From Pseudomonadota bacterium (GTDB lineage Bacteria > Pseudomonadota > Alphaproteobacteria > Rhizobiales > Xanthobacteraceae), in assembly GCA_021779635.1 (NCBI GenBank), contig JAJYAH010000254.1, forward strand, positions 1 to 8,735: a stretch of DNA of 8,735 bases, in the 5' to 3' direction. Both the position numbers and the translations under genes were made by a program. Shown piece after piece: positions 6,002 through 8,735 of this stretch. The notes below the pieces were generated by a model that was not told the DNA's origin, searched no databases, and was given only the letters and a program-made list of their open reading frames with translations. Position 1 is the first letter of the stretch; every line of letters starts with the position of its first letter.

Positions 6002-6781
6002 TTGGATCGATTGGACATCGAGAAGCTAAGCAGAGGCGTAAATTTTGCCGACATGGCAGACCCACGAAATGTGATTGCACTCGGGCATCTTACCCGAGAT
6101 GAGCGGGAGGAGTTTGCCCGCTTGACCAAATCTCTGGTCCTTTATTTCGGGGATGAAGTGAATGCTTGTCGGCGTGCGGAAGAAACGGCTGCCCTCGCTG
6201 CGGCGCCCGCGGGGGTTCCGCTGGAGAGCCTGAACGGCCTCAATATTGGGTGCGGGGACCGCTTAGTTTCGCCCTACCTAACCCCAGTGGATATCATGCG
6301 AAAACCGCCGGCCGACGCTGTCGGAGGTGAGCATCACGCCATGACGCCCGGCGCGATCCTAGCGTTGCCGGACGAACTTCCTTTCCGCGCAAACTCCGTC
6401 GATTACATCATCGCATTGCACATGCTTGAGCATGTCGGTGATCCAGTCGAGGTGATCTTGCACTGGCTTGAAGCACTCAAGCCGGGTGGTGGGATCGGCG
6501 TCGTTGTTCCAGACTGGCGCTATAGCTGGGATGCTCGATACGATGGCGCTCCTTACGGGCACAAGTGGAACCCGGAACCCGACTTAATTAGCCAGCTGTA
6601 TCGTGCTCATTGGGCGGAAAAATGCGCGCTCGAGACGCTTGCCAGCTACGAGTTTAAGATATCTTTCGACTTCGTTCTCCGAAAACCGGGCGAGTTCAAA
6701 CCATTCTCTATCGAGAAATTGTCGGCGAACAAATCGGGTCGGCAGCTCTTTGAGATAGGCGTGTTCTTAGAGACCACTTGA
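6002..6781 (+). CDS. Class I SAM-dependent methyltransferase, substrate unknown
   Basis: A 259-residue soluble enzyme of the Methyltransf_11 type. After an N-terminal helical region of about 75 residues, motif I is NIGCGDR (81-87), the glycine-rich SAM loop. ILALPDELPFRANSVDYII (119-137) is the usual region leading to motif IV, LHMLEHVGDP (139-148) carries the typical E-H, and LKPGGGIGVVVPD (159-171) is motif VI. No catalytic residues specific to a substrate class were recognised. The TTG at 6002 is chosen because AAAGG lies ten bases upstream; a later ATG (6053) has no ribosome site but would keep the domain. Sampled lines (6061-6180, 6661-6780) are about 51% G+C, against about 67% in sampled lines of the telA gene, which suggests transfer from elsewhere. 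It stands alone between two gaps of over 200 bases. Confidence 0.85.
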   Translation: MDRLDIEKLSRGVNFADMADPRNVIALGHLTRDEREEFARLTKSLVLYFGDEVNACRRAEETAALAAAPAGVPLESLNGLNIGCGDRLVSPYLTPVDIMRKPPADAVGGEHHAMTPGAILALPDELPFRANSVDYIIALHMLEHVGDPVEVILHWLEALKPGGGIGVVVPDWRYSWDARYDGAPYGHKWNPEPDLISQLYRAHWAEKCALETLASYEFKISFDFVLRKPGEFKPFSIEKLSANKSGRQLFEIGVFLETT

Positions 6782-7009
6782 GAATGGTTGCGGCGGTATT
6801 GATGACGGCGATTCAAACTCGGGATATGCACCCGAGAGAGAGCCCCGGCTCTGCCGTGGGGTCCTACTTCGGCGCCGATTCACACCTGGAACTCGCGACT
6901 CCGTGACGGCTGCTGGGGGTTTTTCCCAGGCTGCCTCGGGGCATTCAGGCACCTCTTTCCGTTGGGCCCACATATGGTAAGCGGGTGCAGCCGCGGAGGA
7001 GGAGCTGCG
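6782..7009. promoter_or_regulatory. Leader/promoter region of the telA operon
   Basis: About 228 bases without a supported gene. It holds three hairpins: CTCGGG-N7-CCCGAG (6818-6836), AGAGC-CCCG-GCTCT (about 6840-6852) and CTGGG-GGTTTTT-CCCAG (6913-6929). The first could be a weak end signal for the methyltransferase transcript, but none is followed by a T-run. GGAGGAGGAG at 6995-7004 is a strong ribosome site for telA. A -35/-10 pair was not identified with confidence. Confidence 0.4.
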
Positions 7010-8263
7010 ATGCCTGAAACCGGGACAGAGACACCTCTCGACCTGTCGCTGTTCGAGGATCTGAAACCGGCCGCGCCCATAGCCGTGCCGGAAGCGGCGC
7101 AGGCGATTACGGTGGCGGCAGCGGGGACAGCGGTCACGGACCCGCGGCTGGCACCCGAATCGCCCCCGCCGCGTCTGGTCGAGATCGCCAAGCTCGCGCC
7201 CGAGGATCTCGCGGCGGCGGAACAGGCGGCGGCGCAGATCAACTTCCGTGAAACTGCCTCGCTGCTGGCGCACGGCGACGGCGTGCTCGGCCAGATCGCC
7301 CAGGCCTCCCGCCGGTTGCTGACCGGTGCGCGCCTCGGCGATGCCGGCGAGATCGGCGACATCGCCGCGGCGGTGATCGACGGCGTGAAGATCTTGCGTA
7401 TCGAGGACCTGCAGTCCGAGGCCGGCGGCCACCAGGCTGCGCGCAAGGGCCTGATCGGGCGGTTTCTCGGCTCCGTCGCCGACGCGCATTCCGCGTTCAA
7501 GGGCTTCGCCGAGAACCGCAAGACGTTTCTAGAGCTGATGGACAGGGAGCAGGCCAAGGCGCGCAAGACTAAGGCCGACCTTGCCATTGCCATCGAGCTG
7601 CTTGACCAGCAGGCCGCGGCGATCCGCATGAGTCTGCAGGCACTCAAGATCGACATCGCCGCGGGGCAGATCGCTCTCGATCGCGGCCAGGACGAGCTGG
7701 AGACGCTGCGCCAGCACGCGATCGAGACCGGCGAGCCGGCCGATGCCGCCGATGTTCTGGAGTTCCGTGGTTCGCTTGCCAATTTCCGCGGCAAGGTCGC
7801 CGAGATGCGCGAGAACTTGGTGGCTTCCGCGCTGCTGATCCCAATCATCGGGCAGAACCGCAAGGCCGCCGAGACGCGGTTGATGAAGATTTCTAACGGC
7901 ATGCTGGTAGTGATTCCGCGGCTGATGGCCGTGGCCTCGCAAGCCGTGGTGCAGGTCGATATCCGCCGTGCCGCGGAGGAGAGCGAGAAGCTCGACGAGG
8001 CGGCGCGTCAGCTGACCCTGCTCGCAAGCAAGGGTGCGCACGACGCGGCAACTTCGGCGGCCCGCAGCCTCGGCGGCGACCAGCGTAACATCGAGGTGCT
8101 TGCCAAGGTGGCGGAGGAGACGATCCAGACCATGCACGAGGTGATCGGGATCGAGCGCGAGGTGGCCGCGGGCGATCGCGAGCGCGAAGCGAAGCTGATG
8201 GCGCTGCGAGACCGGCTGGCCTCAGGCATGCGCGGTGTCGCGCAGGCCGCCGTGCAGGGCTGA
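7010..8263 (+). CDS. telA: TelA/KlaA-family toxic anion resistance protein
   Basis: A 417-residue, mostly helical cytoplasmic protein of the TelA (toxic anion resistance, PF05816) family, which usually runs to about 350-420 residues, so it appears complete. The first 65 or so residues are acidic and low in order (PETGTETPLDLSLFEDL). From about residue 170 comes a long run of heptad-like helices (RKTFLELMDREQAKARKTKADLA and onward), the family-typical ASALLIPIIGQNRKAAE near 275-290, and a C-terminal helix ETIQTMHEVIGIEREVAAGD that matches the conserved end of TelA. The ATG at 7010 has GGAGGAGGAG five bases upstream. In plasmid RK2 the homologue KlaA/TelA was linked to tellurite resistance, but the biochemical role is unknown and most chromosomal copies have no tested phenotype. 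It is followed at short distance by two genes in the same direction. Confidence 0.88.
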   Translation: MPETGTETPLDLSLFEDLKPAAPIAVPEAAQAITVAAAGTAVTDPRLAPESPPPRLVEIAKLAPEDLAAAEQAAAQINFRETASLLAHGDGVLGQIAQASRRLLTGARLGDAGEIGDIAAAVIDGVKILRIEDLQSEAGGHQAARKGLIGRFLGSVADAHSAFKGFAENRKTFLELMDREQAKARKTKADLAIAIELLDQQAAAIRMSLQALKIDIAAGQIALDRGQDELETLRQHAIETGEPADAADVLEFRGSLANFRGKVAEMRENLVASALLIPIIGQNRKAAETRLMKISNGMLVVIPRLMAVASQAVVQVDIRRAAEESEKLDEAARQLTLLASKGAHDAATSAARSLGGDQRNIEVLAKVAEETIQTMHEVIGIEREVAAGDREREAKLMALRDRLASGMRGVAQAAVQG

Positions 8264-8293
8264 CGCGCTATGGAGGAGGGAGGTAACTTCGAC

Positions 8294-8653
8294 ATGCAGG
8301 CGGCATGGCTGCGCCGCTTCCACGCCGACACAGAGAGCAACCTGCGGGCCTTCGCGCTGCGGCTGAAGGAGGCGCTGCCGGAGCTAGTGACGGTGCACGA
8401 GAGCCGGGGGCTGTTTTCCCATGGCGGCCGGATCACCGGCGTCAGCGTCTCACTTGGCGACCATCATTACGCGCTCGAACTGGCGAGCGGGAAGCTGCGG
8501 GCGACGGTCGCGATGGTGGTGCGCGGCATTACGCTGAACACGAAAGACCTCGATCCGGGCGACTGGTTTGCCCGCCTGGCTCAGGAGACGCGGGAGGCAA
8601 CGCAGCACGCGAAGGCGCTCAGCCAGTCGCTCAGTGCGTTCATGGAGAGCTGA
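8294..8653 (+). CDS. Conserved-looking protein of unknown function in the telA operon
   Basis: A 119-residue soluble protein without signal peptide or membrane segment. An N-terminal helix (WLRRFHADTESNLRAFALRL) is followed by what looks like a small beta-rich core (LFSHGGRITGVSVSLGDHHYALEL, then LRATVAMVVRGITLNTKDLD) and a C-terminal helix (DWFARLAQETREATQHAKAL). I cannot name the family. The ATG at 8294 is preferred because GGAGGGAGGT lies about ten bases upstream; the ATG at 8270 would add eight residues and has no ribosome site. It lies 30 bases after telA and one base before the next start, so it is almost certainly in the same operon and likely works with TelA. Confidence 0.82.
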   Translation: MQAAWLRRFHADTESNLRAFALRLKEALPELVTVHESRGLFSHGGRITGVSVSLGDHHYALELASGKLRATVAMVVRGITLNTKDLDPGDWFARLAQETREATQHAKALSQSLSAFMES

Positions 8654-8654
8654 G

Positions 8655-8735
8655 ATGAGCGACGAAACCCCCGTCTCCCCGGACCACGAGGCTCGTGTCG
8701 CCGACATCCAGACGGCCTTGCGGGCGAGATCGGAA
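8655..8735 (+). CDS. Start of a third telA-operon gene (3' truncated by window edge)
   Basis: The ATG at 8655 has GGAG seven bases upstream and begins one base after the previous stop. The frame stays open to the end of the window, giving 27 codons (MSDETPVSPDHEARVADIQT and onward). That is too little to assign a family. TelA genes often have XpaC-like or other small membrane or helical proteins as neighbours, but nothing in these 27 residues shows that here. Confidence 0.7.
   Translation, partial: MSDETPVSPDHEARVADIQTALRARSE

Noticed and set aside
6818..6929. Hairpins between the methyltransferase and telA as rho-independent terminators
   Set aside because: Stems are 5-6 bp and none is followed by a T-run; the T5 at 6920-6924 is in a loop.
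6880..7902. A 340-codon minus-strand frame opposite telA
   Set aside because: Ser/Ala/Arg-rich shadow of a high-GC gene; the plus strand shows TelA-family sequence with a strong ribosome site.
1..8735. CRISPR array, tRNA, rRNA, transposase or integrase
   Set aside because: No spaced direct repeats, cloverleaf, rRNA-like stretch or recognisable transposase or integrase motif was seen on either strand.

Overview
The window looks like GC-rich alphaproteobacterial chromosome. Two things point there: most coding regions are strongly biased to G or C at third positions, and the gene at 3638-4375 is a clear CtrA-type response regulator, a family centred on the Alphaproteobacteria. Genus cannot be read from the sequence. 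No tRNA, rRNA, CRISPR array or intact mobile element was seen.

Layout. (1) 1-159 probably holds the 3' end of a rightward gene that enters from outside the window. (2) 174-845 (minus) is a NarL/FixJ-type (LuxR HTH) response regulator. It is divergent from a plus-strand pair: a stand-alone receiver (1181-1600) and an overlapping membrane hybrid histidine kinase (1560-3419). The roughly 335-base divergent region holds an AT-rich island with a perfect 14-bp palindrome that runs into a CtrA-like half-site. (3) 3638-4375 is a CtrA paralogue whose receiver has lost the phospho-acceptor aspartate and most of the other active-site residues, while its winged-helix output domain is intact. (4) After a 400-base gap, 4776-5784 holds a GrlR-like small protein and two small membrane proteins. 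(5) 6002-6781 is a SAM-dependent methyltransferase of visibly lower GC. (6) 7010-8735 starts a different, tightly packed operon: a TelA/KlaA 'toxic anion resistance' protein, a 119-residue protein of unknown function, and the first 27 codons of a third gene.

How they may work together (inference). The kinase, the free receiver and the NarL-type regulator contain the parts of a phosphotransfer circuit: membrane sensor with two receivers, and a DNA-binding output. The CtrA-like protein, which should not be phosphorylatable, and the GrlR-like protein could act as phosphorylation-independent regulators beside it. Partners and targets cannot be determined from sequence alone. The telA operon is probably unrelated to the regulatory cluster; in other bacteria the TelA family is associated with envelope and toxic-oxyanion stress.
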